From Marinobacter bryozoorum (GTDB taxonomy: Bacteria > Pseudomonadota > Gammaproteobacteria > Pseudomonadales > Oleiphilaceae): 64,000 bases of DNA. The position numbers and the translations under genes are program-made. The stretch's first letter is position 1; each line of letters begins with the position of its first letter. Under the pieces are notes generated by a model that saw only the letters and a program-made list of their open reading frames with translations, did not search any database and was not told the origin of the DNA. The stretch covers positions 165,610 to 229,609 of the forward strand of contig NZ_JAKZAH010000003.1 in assembly GCF_023156245.1 (NCBI RefSeq), in the 5' to 3' direction. This document shows, piece by piece, positions 34,121 to 41,523 of this stretch.

Positions 34121-34921
34121 TTACTCCTCTGAATCGATTAGCGTTACCGGATTTCCGACACGCAAGGTACCTGTGTTTTCGTGCACACCGTTAACACCGA
34201 ACATCACGCCATCACTGGTGCGCCGGAAGCTGGCCAGGGTTTTGAGCGGTTCGCCGATCGGGCTGCGATCACCGGTGTCCGGGTCTACTGTGGTCATGAT
34301 GCAGCGACTGCAGGGTTTGACCATACGTACCCTGACGTCACCCAGCCCCATGACCTGCCATTGATCTTCCGCCCAGGCACCCGCGCCCTCTATCACAACG
34401 TTGGGGCGAAAACGGCGCATATCCCCATAGCCCGGCAGCCGTGACGCCAGGTCATCGAGGGACGCCTGGCTGGTCACCAACAGCGGGAAGCCATCGGCAA
34501 AACTGACCGGGTGAGTGCCTGCCAGGCTTTCATGCCGGGCCGGCCGGGTCACAGTCTCCGGCATGTAAACCAGCGAAACCGGACAGCCAAGAAACGCCGA
34601 AATCGCGTCGGCTGCACTGCCGCTCGCCTCCAGCGCACCGGCTACCTGGTCCCGCCATACTGTCACTTCCCGCTCCCGGGTGCCCTGGGTAACGGCAAGG
34701 GTTCCATGCCCGGGAATATCCAGCATCAACTGGCCGTCGCGCAAGGCCGGCTTGATTCGCACAAGGGAGGGATATCGTCGCTGGCTGACAAACTGACCCT
34801 GCCCGTCTACCAGCATCCAGCGCCGGTCGTATGAAGGCCCGAAACGGTCCAGGGTCAGGGTGTCGGTGGCGATTCCAGCCAGGGATTTGACGGGATAGTA
34901 AAACAGCGATCTGATCTTCAT
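34121..34921 (-). CDS. MOSC domain protein, YcbX/mARC-like without ferredoxin domain
   Basis: 266 residues from ATG 34921 (MKIRSLFYYPVKSLAG), the conserved start of the MOSC N-terminal beta-barrel; the frame continues upstream through the tRNA-Gly region, which is rejected. The C-terminal MOSC part has the molybdenum-cofactor Cys motif KPCSRCIMTTVDP and GEPLKTLASFR. E. coli YcbX, which reduces N-hydroxylated bases, carries an added [2Fe-2S] domain after this point. Here the protein ends, so a separate electron donor would be needed. Its stop is 8 bases before uup begins. Confidence 0.88.
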   Translation of the reverse strand: MKIRSLFYYPVKSLAGIATDTLTLDRFGPSYDRRWMLVDGQGQFVSQRRYPSLVRIKPALRDGQLMLDIPGHGTLAVTQGTREREVTVWRDQVAGALEASGSAADAISAFLGCPVSLVYMPETVTRPARHESLAGTHPVSFADGFPLLVTSQASLDDLASRLPGYGDMRRFRPNVVIEGAGAWAEDQWQVMGLGDVRVRMVKPCSRCIMTTVDPDTGDRSPIGEPLKTLASFRRTSDGVMFGVNGVHENTGTLRVGNPVTLIDSEE

Positions 34922-34994
34922 GGGCTTCCGGGCCTGGGTACAGGAACCGCGCCAGTATACTGAAGTTCGGCCGCAGTGAGGGGCCGGATACGAA

Positions 34995-35022
34995 AAAACC
35001 CGGCCATTTCTGACCGGGTTTT
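34995..35022 (-). terminator. Terminator downstream of tRNA-Gly
   Basis: AAAACCCGG pairs with CCGGGTTTT; on the minus strand the hairpin ends in a run of six U, 8 bases after the CCA end of the tRNA. Confidence 0.85.
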
Positions 35023-35029
35023 CGGAATC

Positions 35030-35105
35030 TGGAGCGGGAAACGAGATTCGAACTCGCGACCCCAACCTTGGCAAGGTTGTGCTCTACCAACTGAGCTATT
35101 CCCGC
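35030..35105 (-). tRNA. tRNA-Gly (anticodon GCC)
   Basis: 76 nucleotides with encoded CCA. The acceptor stem GCGGGAA/TTCCCGC is perfect, the D arm contains AGCTCAGTTGGTAGAGC, the anticodon stem-loop reads CAACC-TTGCCAA-GGTTG and the T arm is GCGAG-TTCGAAT-CTCGT. The discriminator base is U (TCCA end), usual for bacterial tRNA-Gly. Confidence 0.98.
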
Positions 35106-35211
35106 TTGCTAAAAGGCGGTTGGCCTCTCAACGGCTGCGTATTCTACTGATCGGACCGGAGCCGTCAACCGTTTTGTAGAAAAATTTTCAAAGCCCTCGT
35201 TCAGGACGCCC

Positions 35212-35820
35212 TCAACCCTGACCGTAGGTCTTGCCCCCGCCTCCGAGGTAGGCTTCTTCTTCCGGCGTTGAGCGCCTCTTCAATGGCCGGTTGCGGTGGG
35301 GGAAGCGACCGAACCGCTCGATTACCGAACGGTGGTCCCGGGCAGACTCAAGGAAACTGGCCAGGAAGGCCCCCAATGGTCCGTCCTCCTGTGCAGCGAG
35401 CTGCTCATAAAGGGCAACTGAACGCTCCTGGTGCGTCAACTTCTCTGAGTGCTGAAGCGGCATGTAGAAGAACGCTCTCTGAATCGACACCAACCTGGTG
35501 TCGGCGCCCTCCTCCAGCCCCTCAATGCACAACGCAATAGCCTGCCGGTCATTGGAAAACGCCAGTTCGCCACCACGGTGTATATGTCGGGTAAACTGGT
35601 CCAGAAGGAGGATTTCAGCAAGCCGGCCACCAGGCTCCCGACGCCAGTGATCCAGTCCGTTCTCCGATGCAAACAGCACCATGGATATAAAGCGACGTCG
35701 GATTTCCTGGTCGAAGGCCCTGGATGAACGGAACCAGCGCTCACGGTGGGCCTTATCTGGCAAGCCATATTGATCCAGTGGCCCAAACCAGAAATCCAGA
35801 AGTTCATGCCAAGCGAACAT
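35212..35820 (-). CDS. DUF924 family protein
   Basis: 202 residues of an all-helical, TPR-like protein. Family marks are the N-terminal DFWFGP, RWFRSSRAFDQEIRRRF, the central LLLDQFTRHIHRG and RAFFYMPLQHSEKLTHQERSV, and the C-terminal GRFPHRNRPLKR. No enzymatic role is established for the family. It is cytoplasmic, with no signal or membrane segment. It is divergent from the chelatase gene and follows tRNA-Gly upstream on the same strand, so context gives no functional clue. Confidence 0.85.
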   Translation of the reverse strand: MFAWHELLDFWFGPLDQYGLPDKAHRERWFRSSRAFDQEIRRRFISMVLFASENGLDHWRREPGGRLAEILLLDQFTRHIHRGGELAFSNDRQAIALCIEGLEEGADTRLVSIQRAFFYMPLQHSEKLTHQERSVALYEQLAAQEDGPLGAFLASFLESARDHRSVIERFGRFPHRNRPLKRRSTPEEEAYLGGGGKTYGQG

Positions 35821-35901
35821 AATGTCTCCGGCTGTTCAATTTCGCAGTCAGGAATGCGCAGTTATACACTGATTCCGTACACCACCAAAGGAGCCCGGCC
35901 C

Positions 35902-36279
35902 ATGACTGACAGGACACGGATTCTGTTACTCGCCCATGGCAGCAGCGATCGCCGCTGGTGCGAGACCTTCGAAGCCCTCGCCCGGCCAACCCTGGAAAGC
36001 CTGCCCCAGGCCAGGGTGGCTTACATGGAGCTGGCTGAACCCTCCCTGGAAGCAGAGGTGCAGCAAGCCGCGGCGGAGGGGATAACCGATATCCGCGTGG
36101 TACCGCTATTCCTCGCCGCCGGCCGCCACCTGCGCAAGGATGTTCCTGCCATGCTCGCGGGTTACCGGGAGCAGCTCGGAGTAGCGATCACGCTGCTGCC
36201 ACCGATTGGCGAAGACCCACGACTGGGGCAAGCGCTGAAAGACATCGTGAGAGACACCCTGGAGGCGTCTGATGGCTGA
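35902..36279 (+). CDS. CbiX-type sirohydrochlorin chelatase (short, single-domain)
   Basis: 125 residues from ATG 35902 (MTDRTRILLLAHGSSDRRW); an upstream extension of 52 codons overlaps the DUF924 gene and is rejected. The first catalytic His is in LLLAHGSS and the second in LFLAAGRHLRKDVP, with the acidic residues of MELAEPSLE. This is the half-length CbiX-S/SirB form, which works as a homodimer and inserts metal into sirohydrochlorin (Co for cobalamin or Fe for siroheme). Which metal cannot be told. It overlaps the next gene by 8 bases. Confidence 0.87.
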   Translation: MTDRTRILLLAHGSSDRRWCETFEALARPTLESLPQARVAYMELAEPSLEAEVQQAAAEGITDIRVVPLFLAAGRHLRKDVPAMLAGYREQLGVAITLLPPIGEDPRLGQALKDIVRDTLEASDG

Positions 36280-37186
36280 CAAGTCGGTATTGCTGACCGG
36301 TGGCACCGGTTTTATCGGGCAAGTACTCTCCCCGGAGCTTCTTCGGGCCGGCTATAAGGTAGACGTACTTAGCCGACAAAAGCCAGAGGCCGTTCAGGCC
36401 CTGTGTGGGCGGGTCACCCCGATTAGCGAGCTTTCTGCAATAAACGGGGGCCCCGGTTATGACGTAGTCATCAACCTGGCTGGTGAAGGCATTGCAGAGA
36501 AGCGCTGGTCCGAAGCTCGCAAACAGTCCCTGCGAGACAGCCGCATCGCCCTTACGCGTGAGCTGGTCACGGGCCTCCTTAGCTGCGAACGACTGCCGGA
36601 GGTGATGGTATCCGGCTCAGCGGTTGGTTATTACGGCGCCCAGGGAGGGCAGCCTGTCACTGAAACCACGACGCCGAAGGATGAGTTCAGCCACCGGCTC
36701 TGCGCAGACTGGGAACATGCCGCGTCACCGTTGTCGGACAAGGGCGTGCGAGTCTGTTACTCCAGAACCGGTGTCGTCGTTGGCCGTGATGGCGGGTTTC
36801 TGGACAGAATGCTGCTGCCGTTCCGTCTGGGCCTCGGCGGCCGCATCGGCTCAGGTGAGCAGTATATGCCCTGGGTGCACCGACAGGATGTGGTAAGGGC
36901 CATCCAATGGATGGTGGAAACGGACAGCGCAGCAGGTGCTTATAACGTGGTTAGCCCGAACCCGGTCAGCAACCGGGCGTTCACTCGCACCCTGGCAGAC
37001 GTACTGGGACGACCCGCCCTGTTCCCGGTGCCGGCTACCGTACTGAAACTTGCGCTCGGAGAGATGTCCCAATTACTGCTGACAGGTCAGAAGGCCCTGC
37101 CCGAACGCCTGCAAACGGAAGGTTTCGAATTTCTTTACCCGGACCTGGATGCAGCGCTCCGTGAGGCTGTTGGCAAACCCGGATAA
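36272..37186 (+). CDS. TIGR01777-family epimerase-like protein (YfcH-like)
   Basis: 304 residues of an extended SDR. The NAD(P) motif is TGGTGFIG at 9-16, VINLAGEGIAEKRW near 67 replaces the usual NAAG region, and SGSAVGYYG is the modified catalytic Ser/YxxxK zone. The C-terminal DUF1731 segment (LGRPALFPVPATVLKLALGEMSQLLLTGQKALPERL) is typical. Its substrate is unknown. The 8-base overlap with the chelatase indicates translational coupling, but a metabolic link between the two is unproven. Confidence 0.88.
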   Translation: MADKSVLLTGGTGFIGQVLSPELLRAGYKVDVLSRQKPEAVQALCGRVTPISELSAINGGPGYDVVINLAGEGIAEKRWSEARKQSLRDSRIALTRELVTGLLSCERLPEVMVSGSAVGYYGAQGGQPVTETTTPKDEFSHRLCADWEHAASPLSDKGVRVCYSRTGVVVGRDGGFLDRMLLPFRLGLGGRIGSGEQYMPWVHRQDVVRAIQWMVETDSAAGAYNVVSPNPVSNRAFTRTLADVLGRPALFPVPATVLKLALGEMSQLLLTGQKALPERLQTEGFEFLYPDLDAALREAVGKPG

Positions 37187-37227
37187 GACTCACCGGCCAT
37201 CCGGGGAAATTTTTTTACAGGCAACAG

Positions 37228-37256
37228 TTGACACTCGCAACGCGCATTCTTAATAT
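37228..37256 (+). promoter_or_regulatory. Strong sigma70 promoter of tRNA-Glu
   Basis: TTGACA (37228-37233), exactly 17 bases, then TAATAT (37251-37256), 38 bases before the mature tRNA 5' end. The discriminator is GC-rich (CGCGCC), as in stringently controlled stable RNA promoters. Confidence 0.85.
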
Positions 37257-37294
37257 ACGCGCCACCTCGACGAGGCAAGGTTTTCGAGAAATGC

Positions 37295-37370
37295 GTCCCC
37301 TTCGTCTAGTGGCCTAGGACTCCGCCCTTTCACGGCGGCAACAGGGGTTCGAACCCCCTAGGGGACGCCA
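37295..37370 (+). tRNA. tRNA-Glu (anticodon TTC)
   Basis: 76 nucleotides with encoded CCA. The acceptor stem GTCCCCT/AGGGGAC and the anticodon arm CCGCC-CTTTCAC-GGCGG are perfect, and the T arm is AGGGG-TTCGAAC-CCCCT. A strong promoter precedes it. Confidence 0.98.
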
Positions 37371-37402
37371 CTCTTTCTGGATATTGTGAGAACTCCCCTC
37401 TC

Positions 37403-37519
37403 TCACCTTGGCTTCTTGTTCTTGGCATCCCGCATTACGAAATAGCCTACGGCAGCCATAAAGCCGACCATCAGCAGTACAGTTCCCACACCTGCGATTA
37501 CCACAGCATCCATATACAT
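37403..37519 (-). CDS. 38-residue single-span membrane protein resembling cbb3 oxidase subunit CcoM
   Basis: A 38-codon gene reads leftward from ATG 37519, with GGGAGG 7 bases upstream. The product starts MYMDAVVIAGVGTVLLMVGF, has one hydrophobic helix over about residues 4-28 and ends in a basic tail (MRDAKNKKPR), so the C-terminus should be cytoplasmic. Size, N-terminal acidic residue, the VVxAGVxTVxLMVxF pattern and the xxGYFxxxDAxxK tail resemble, from memory, the 37-residue CcoM subunit that stabilises the cbb3 oxidase of Pseudomonas stutzeri. An ANR/FNR-like box at the right distance upstream supports an oxygen-linked role. No ccoNOQP gene is in the window. The gene itself is well supported; the CcoM identity is an inference. 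Confidence 0.65.
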   Translation of the reverse strand: MYMDAVVIAGVGTVLLMVGFMAAVGYFVMRDAKNKKPR

Positions 37520-37564
37520 GGTATTACCTCCCGTGAAGTTCAGGCTCATTCATTGTCTGATTTC

Positions 37565-37606
37565 AGATTACGCCTGCGCCGACCAGGTGATATTGACGTG
37601 CATCAA
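37565..37606 (-). promoter_or_regulatory. ANR/FNR-type class II promoter of the CcoM-like gene
   Basis: The box TTGAT-GCAC-GTCAA (minus strand, 37593-37606) matches TTGAT-N4-ATCAA at 9 of 10 positions. A -10 hexamer TAATCT lies at 37565-37570. With the box centred at -41.5 the start would be at 37558, which puts that hexamer exactly at -12 to -7, the geometry of class II FNR activation. The 38-base leader then contains the Shine-Dalgarno site. Confidence 0.65.
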
Positions 37607-37694
37607 GAGGGCACTCACGGGCTGTCCAAGTTTTTTCGGGAAATTTCCATCCAATACGGGCACCCATTGAAGGCAACGGGCTGCTATAGTTTCC

Positions 37695-37706
37695 GCAAGC
37701 GCTTGC
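37695..37706. promoter_or_regulatory. Palindrome GCAAGCGCTTGC upstream of the PAS-GGDEF-EAL gene
   Basis: A perfect 12-base palindrome of the shape bound by LacI/GalR-family regulators lies just after an extended -10 element (TGCTATAGT, 37682-37690). If that promoter is real, the operator would cover its start site. The rest of the 37520-37866 gap contains the ANR box and no further gene. Confidence 0.35.
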
Positions 37707-37866
37707 AATTGCGCTAGACCCGTCAGTGTCTTGCCTGCTTAGTTTGTCAGGCCTGGTCTTACAGCAGTGGAGGTATCAGCCGGAACACGGGTCACTGCGA
37801 CAGGTCATATAGGGATCTGACAGGTTTCAGGATTTTTTCACCCGGGAAGCAATAAAGACAAACGGG

Positions 37867-40272
37867 ATGGCCAGATTGATTTCGCGTTTCCAGCAGTTTC
37901 GCCGCGGCTCGCCCCTGTCGTTCCGTTTGCTTGCCTATATCCTGCTGTTCAGCACCGCGTTCAGCCTGATTGCCTCGGGCCTGCAAATCTACACAGATTT
38001 CCGCAAGGACGTGACTGTCATTGACGACCGGCTCAAGGTCATCGAGACCAGTTACCGGTCCAGCCTGTCCCGGAGCCTGTGGGCCCTGGACCAGAACCTG
38101 CTGCAAATCCAGCTTGAGGGCATACTGTCGTTGCCTGACATTGTGCACCTGCGCCTGCGAATCTACCCGGATTCCGAGTTGGTACTCGGCGAACTGCCGG
38201 AGAATGGCACCGCTACCCGGCAGTACAGTTTCGAGATTCAGCATCAGGGTACTCCCGAGAGCCAACTTGGCGAGCTGTCCATTACCGCTTCACTGGAGCG
38301 AAGCTACGCTGACCTGTGGGACAGTGTCTGGGTCATCGTTACTACCCAGTTCTTCAAGACGTTCCTGCTTGCCATCGCGATCGTGTGGATACTCCGCCAG
38401 GTGGTGATACGCCACCTCACCAGAATGGCCACCTACGCAAGGGACTTTTCCCTGGACAACCTGGACGCTCCCCTGCGCCTTGACCGCTCATACGTTCATC
38501 GACACCGTGGCGACGAGCTCAGCCAGGTCACGGACGCCATTAACCAGATGCGGGAACGACTTGCCCAGGACCTGGAGCGCCGCAAGCGGGACGAGTCCGA
38601 AATCCGCAAATTATCCATGGCGGTCGAACAGAGCCCCTCCTCGGTCATGATTTGTGACCGCCAATGGCGGATTGAATTCGTTAACCAGAAGTTCAGTCAG
38701 CTCACGGGCTATCCTGCTGACCAAGTGCTGGGACAGCGTCCAGGAGACCTGGCTCTGGGGGGCCGGAACACCCGCAGTACCCAACAGCTATGGCAGTCTA
38801 TCCGGCTGCAGGTACAGCGCGTAGGCGTCTGGCAGGGGGAGGTAAACAGCGCACGCCGAAACGGTGACAGGTTCTGGGAGCAGATCGTTGTCACTTCCAT
38901 CAAGGACCCGGAAGGGCTGGTTACGAACTTCCTGGTGGTCGGCGAGGATATTTCCATCCGCAAGCGCTACGAGCAGCAGCTTCTGCGCCAGGCCAACTAC
39001 GACATTCTTACCGGATTACCCAATAGAATGCTGGCCCTTGACCGCCTGAAACTCGCCCTCGCCCAGGCCCAGCGGGAAAAAACCCTGGTAGGCGTGATGT
39101 TTCTCGACCTGGATAACTTCAAGCACATCAATGACACCCTCGGCCACGACGCCGGCGACACCCTGCTGGTGGACGCCGCCCACAGAGTCTCGGCCAGCCT
39201 GCGCGGCACCAGTACCGTTGCCCGCCTGGGCGGCGATGAATTCCTGGTGCTGCTCCCTGGCCTCAGAGATGCCAGCGATGCCGAGCAGGTCGCCGACCGT
39301 ATCCTCGCCGGTTTCAGTGCACCTTTCATCCTGGGTGGACAGGAAGTCTTCGTAACCACGAGTATCGGCATCGCCATCTACCCCACGGATTGCGACAACA
39401 CGGGCACCCTGCTGCAGAATGCGGATGCGGCAATGTATGAGGCCAAGCACAAGGGCAAGAGTGCCTGGGAGCGATTCGCACCAGAGATGAAGGAAGTGTC
39501 CCACGAACGCCTGCAGATGGAATCGCGGATGCGGCGGGCCCAGGAACTGGACGAGTTCGAGCTCTGGTTCCAGCCCATCATCGAGACCGCCACCGGCCAG
39601 GTCACCGGCGCCGAAGCACTGTTGCGATGGAACAGCCCGGTAATGGGACTGGTGATGCCCGACCGGTTTATCCCCCTGGCCGAAGAGACCGGCATGATCA
39701 TCCCGATTGGTCGCTGGGTTCTGGAGCAGGCCTGCCTGGCCGCCCGGCACTGGCAGGAAGTGACCGGGCGCGAACTGCGGATCGCGGTGAACGTGTCCCC
39801 TCGCCAGTTCCGGGACCCCGAATTCGTCCAGTCCACACTCCAGATCCTCGCCGCCTGCGATATGCCCCCGCACCGCGTAGAGCTGGAAATCACCGAGCGC
39901 CTGATACTGGACAACAGTATCGAAACCGCTACCATCCTCCGGGAACTCGACCAGGCCGGCATTCGCCTGTCAGTGGATGACTTTGGCACCGGGTTCTCCG
40001 CTCTCAGTTACCTGAAGAGTTACCCCTTTGATACGCTCAAGATCGACAAGACCTTCATCGCAGACGTGATGGTATCAGAGGACAATGCGTCCCTGGTGCG
40101 CGCTATTATCAACATGGCCCACAGCCTCAACCTCACCGTGGTCGCCGAAGGCGTGGAAGAAGAAGCCCAGCATGACTTCCTGCGCGACCACCGGTGCGAC
40201 CATGCCCAGGGCTACCTGTTCAGGCGACCGGGGCCGGAATCGGACTTCCTGGCCTGGCTCCGGGATCACTAA
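37867..40272 (+). CDS. Membrane PAS-GGDEF-EAL cyclic-di-GMP protein
   Basis: 801 residues. TM1 is about 18-42, followed by a periplasmic sensor region of about 115 residues, TM2 about 160-180, a HAMP-like linker to about 235, a PAS domain about 240-365 and a GGDEF domain with intact GGDEF near residue 455. The position of the I-site reads RGTS, so product inhibition is doubtful. The EAL domain (about 545-795) has EALLRW, NVSPRQF, EITE, DDFGTGFS and VAEGVE all conserved. Both synthesis and hydrolysis of c-di-GMP are therefore possible from motifs. The input signal is unknown. ackA follows after 28 bases, so cotranscription is plausible. Confidence 0.93.
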   Translation: MARLISRFQQFRRGSPLSFRLLAYILLFSTAFSLIASGLQIYTDFRKDVTVIDDRLKVIETSYRSSLSRSLWALDQNLLQIQLEGILSLPDIVHLRLRIYPDSELVLGELPENGTATRQYSFEIQHQGTPESQLGELSITASLERSYADLWDSVWVIVTTQFFKTFLLAIAIVWILRQVVIRHLTRMATYARDFSLDNLDAPLRLDRSYVHRHRGDELSQVTDAINQMRERLAQDLERRKRDESEIRKLSMAVEQSPSSVMICDRQWRIEFVNQKFSQLTGYPADQVLGQRPGDLALGGRNTRSTQQLWQSIRLQVQRVGVWQGEVNSARRNGDRFWEQIVVTSIKDPEGLVTNFLVVGEDISIRKRYEQQLLRQANYDILTGLPNRMLALDRLKLALAQAQREKTLVGVMFLDLDNFKHINDTLGHDAGDTLLVDAAHRVSASLRGTSTVARLGGDEFLVLLPGLRDASDAEQVADRILAGFSAPFILGGQEVFVTTSIGIAIYPTDCDNTGTLLQNADAAMYEAKHKGKSAWERFAPEMKEVSHERLQMESRMRRAQELDEFELWFQPIIETATGQVTGAEALLRWNSPVMGLVMPDRFIPLAEETGMIIPIGRWVLEQACLAARHWQEVTGRELRIAVNVSPRQFRDPEFVQSTLQILAACDMPPHRVELEITERLILDNSIETATILRELDQAGIRLSVDDFGTGFSALSYLKSYPFDTLKIDKTFIADVMVSEDNASLVRAIINMAHSLNLTVVAEGVEEEAQHDFLRDHRCDHAQGYLFRRPGPESDFLAWLRDH

Positions 40273-40300
40273 ACCCATCAACCCAAGGACCCCGTTACCC

Positions 40301-41509
40301 ATGGATGATCAGATACTGGTCATAAACTGCGGCAGTTCCTCCGTAAAGATCGCGGTATTCGATTCCCAAGGTACTGCGCTGGTCAGCGCCCTTGCCGAAC
40401 GACTCGGCCAGCGGGGCGCAAGGCTGGTTCCAGACCAAACACAGCCGGTCACCCTGCCCGAAAACGCCAACCACCAGGAAGCCCTCAGTGCGTCCATTCA
40501 CTGGCTGCAGGAAAGCGGTTACCTGAATGGGCAACCCTCCGCCATTGGCCACCGGGTGGTACACGGCGGCGAAACCTTCCAGGAGGCAGCACTGCTGGAT
40601 GACGATGCTATACGGGCGATCGAAGCCTGTGCTGACCTGGCCCCTCTCCACAACCCGGTCAACCTGGAAGGCATCCAGGCCGCCCGGGAACTCTTCCCGG
40701 AGGTACCCCAGGTAGCGGTATTCGACACCGCTTTCCATCAGACACTGCCGCGCCATGCCTGGCTGTATGCCCTGCCCCGGCGTTTCTACGAGGATTACGG
40801 GGTACGGCGTTACGGTTTCCACGGTACCAGCCACCACTACATGGCCGAGGAGGCAGCGCGCCGACTGGGTAAACCACTGGAGCAGACATCCATCATTTCT
40901 GCCCACCTGGGTAACGGATGCAGCATTACTGCCATTCGGAATGGGCTGAGTGTCGACACCAGCATGGGGCTAACGCCCCTGGAAGGGCTTGTTATGGGCA
41001 CCCGCAGCGGAGATATCGATCCTGGCCTGTTCGAGTTCATGGCCGTCAAGGGCGTGCCGGCAGAGGAAACACACCGCATCCTTAACCGGGAGAGCGGACT
41101 GCTGGGCATCTCCGGCCAAACCAGCGACATGCGTAACCTGGTCAGCGCTGCCAGAGAAGGCAATGAACATTGCCGGGACGCCTTTGAAGTGTTCTGTTTC
41201 CGCCTCGCCCGCTATATCGGCGCCATGATGGTGTCACTGGATCAGCTGGACGCCCTTGTCTTCACCGGCGGGATCGGCGAGAACAGCACCCACGTCCGCG
41301 CCCGCACCCTGGAGCACCTCACCCTGCCGGGCTTCCTTATCGACCCTGAGGCCAACGAAAACCACGGCAGTCAGCTGGACGGCCACATCGAAGCAGCGAG
41401 CAGCCGTTTCCCGGTATTGGTTATTCCAACACGCGAGGAAGCCATGATTGCCCGCGAAGCCAGGGCCCTGGTTCAGGTGCACGCCAATCCACGAACAAAC
41501 CGGCACTAA
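40301..41509 (+). CDS. ackA: Acetate kinase
   Basis: 402 residues from ATG 40301 (MDDQILVINCGSSSVK), the family N-terminal phosphate motif; longer in-frame readings overlap the EAL gene. Other motifs are FDTAFHQTLP, RYGFHGTSHHYM (substrate and catalytic His region), SAHLGNG and the ATP-binding FTGGIGENS. It interconverts acetyl phosphate and acetate with ADP/ATP. pta begins 15 bases later, forming the usual ackA-pta pair for acetate overflow or acetate activation. Confidence 0.97.
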   Translation: MDDQILVINCGSSSVKIAVFDSQGTALVSALAERLGQRGARLVPDQTQPVTLPENANHQEALSASIHWLQESGYLNGQPSAIGHRVVHGGETFQEAALLDDDAIRAIEACADLAPLHNPVNLEGIQAARELFPEVPQVAVFDTAFHQTLPRHAWLYALPRRFYEDYGVRRYGFHGTSHHYMAEEAARRLGKPLEQTSIISAHLGNGCSITAIRNGLSVDTSMGLTPLEGLVMGTRSGDIDPGLFEFMAVKGVPAEETHRILNRESGLLGISGQTSDMRNLVSAAREGNEHCRDAFEVFCFRLARYIGAMMVSLDQLDALVFTGGIGENSTHVRARTLEHLTLPGFLIDPEANENHGSQLDGHIEAASSRFPVLVIPTREEAMIAREARALVQVHANPRTNRH

Positions 41510-41523
41510 CGAAGGAAACCCCA

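Noticed and set aside
34922..35074. In-frame extension of the MOSC protein upstream
   Set aside because: It would be translated from the tRNA-Gly gene and its terminator; the conserved MOSC N-terminus begins at 34921.
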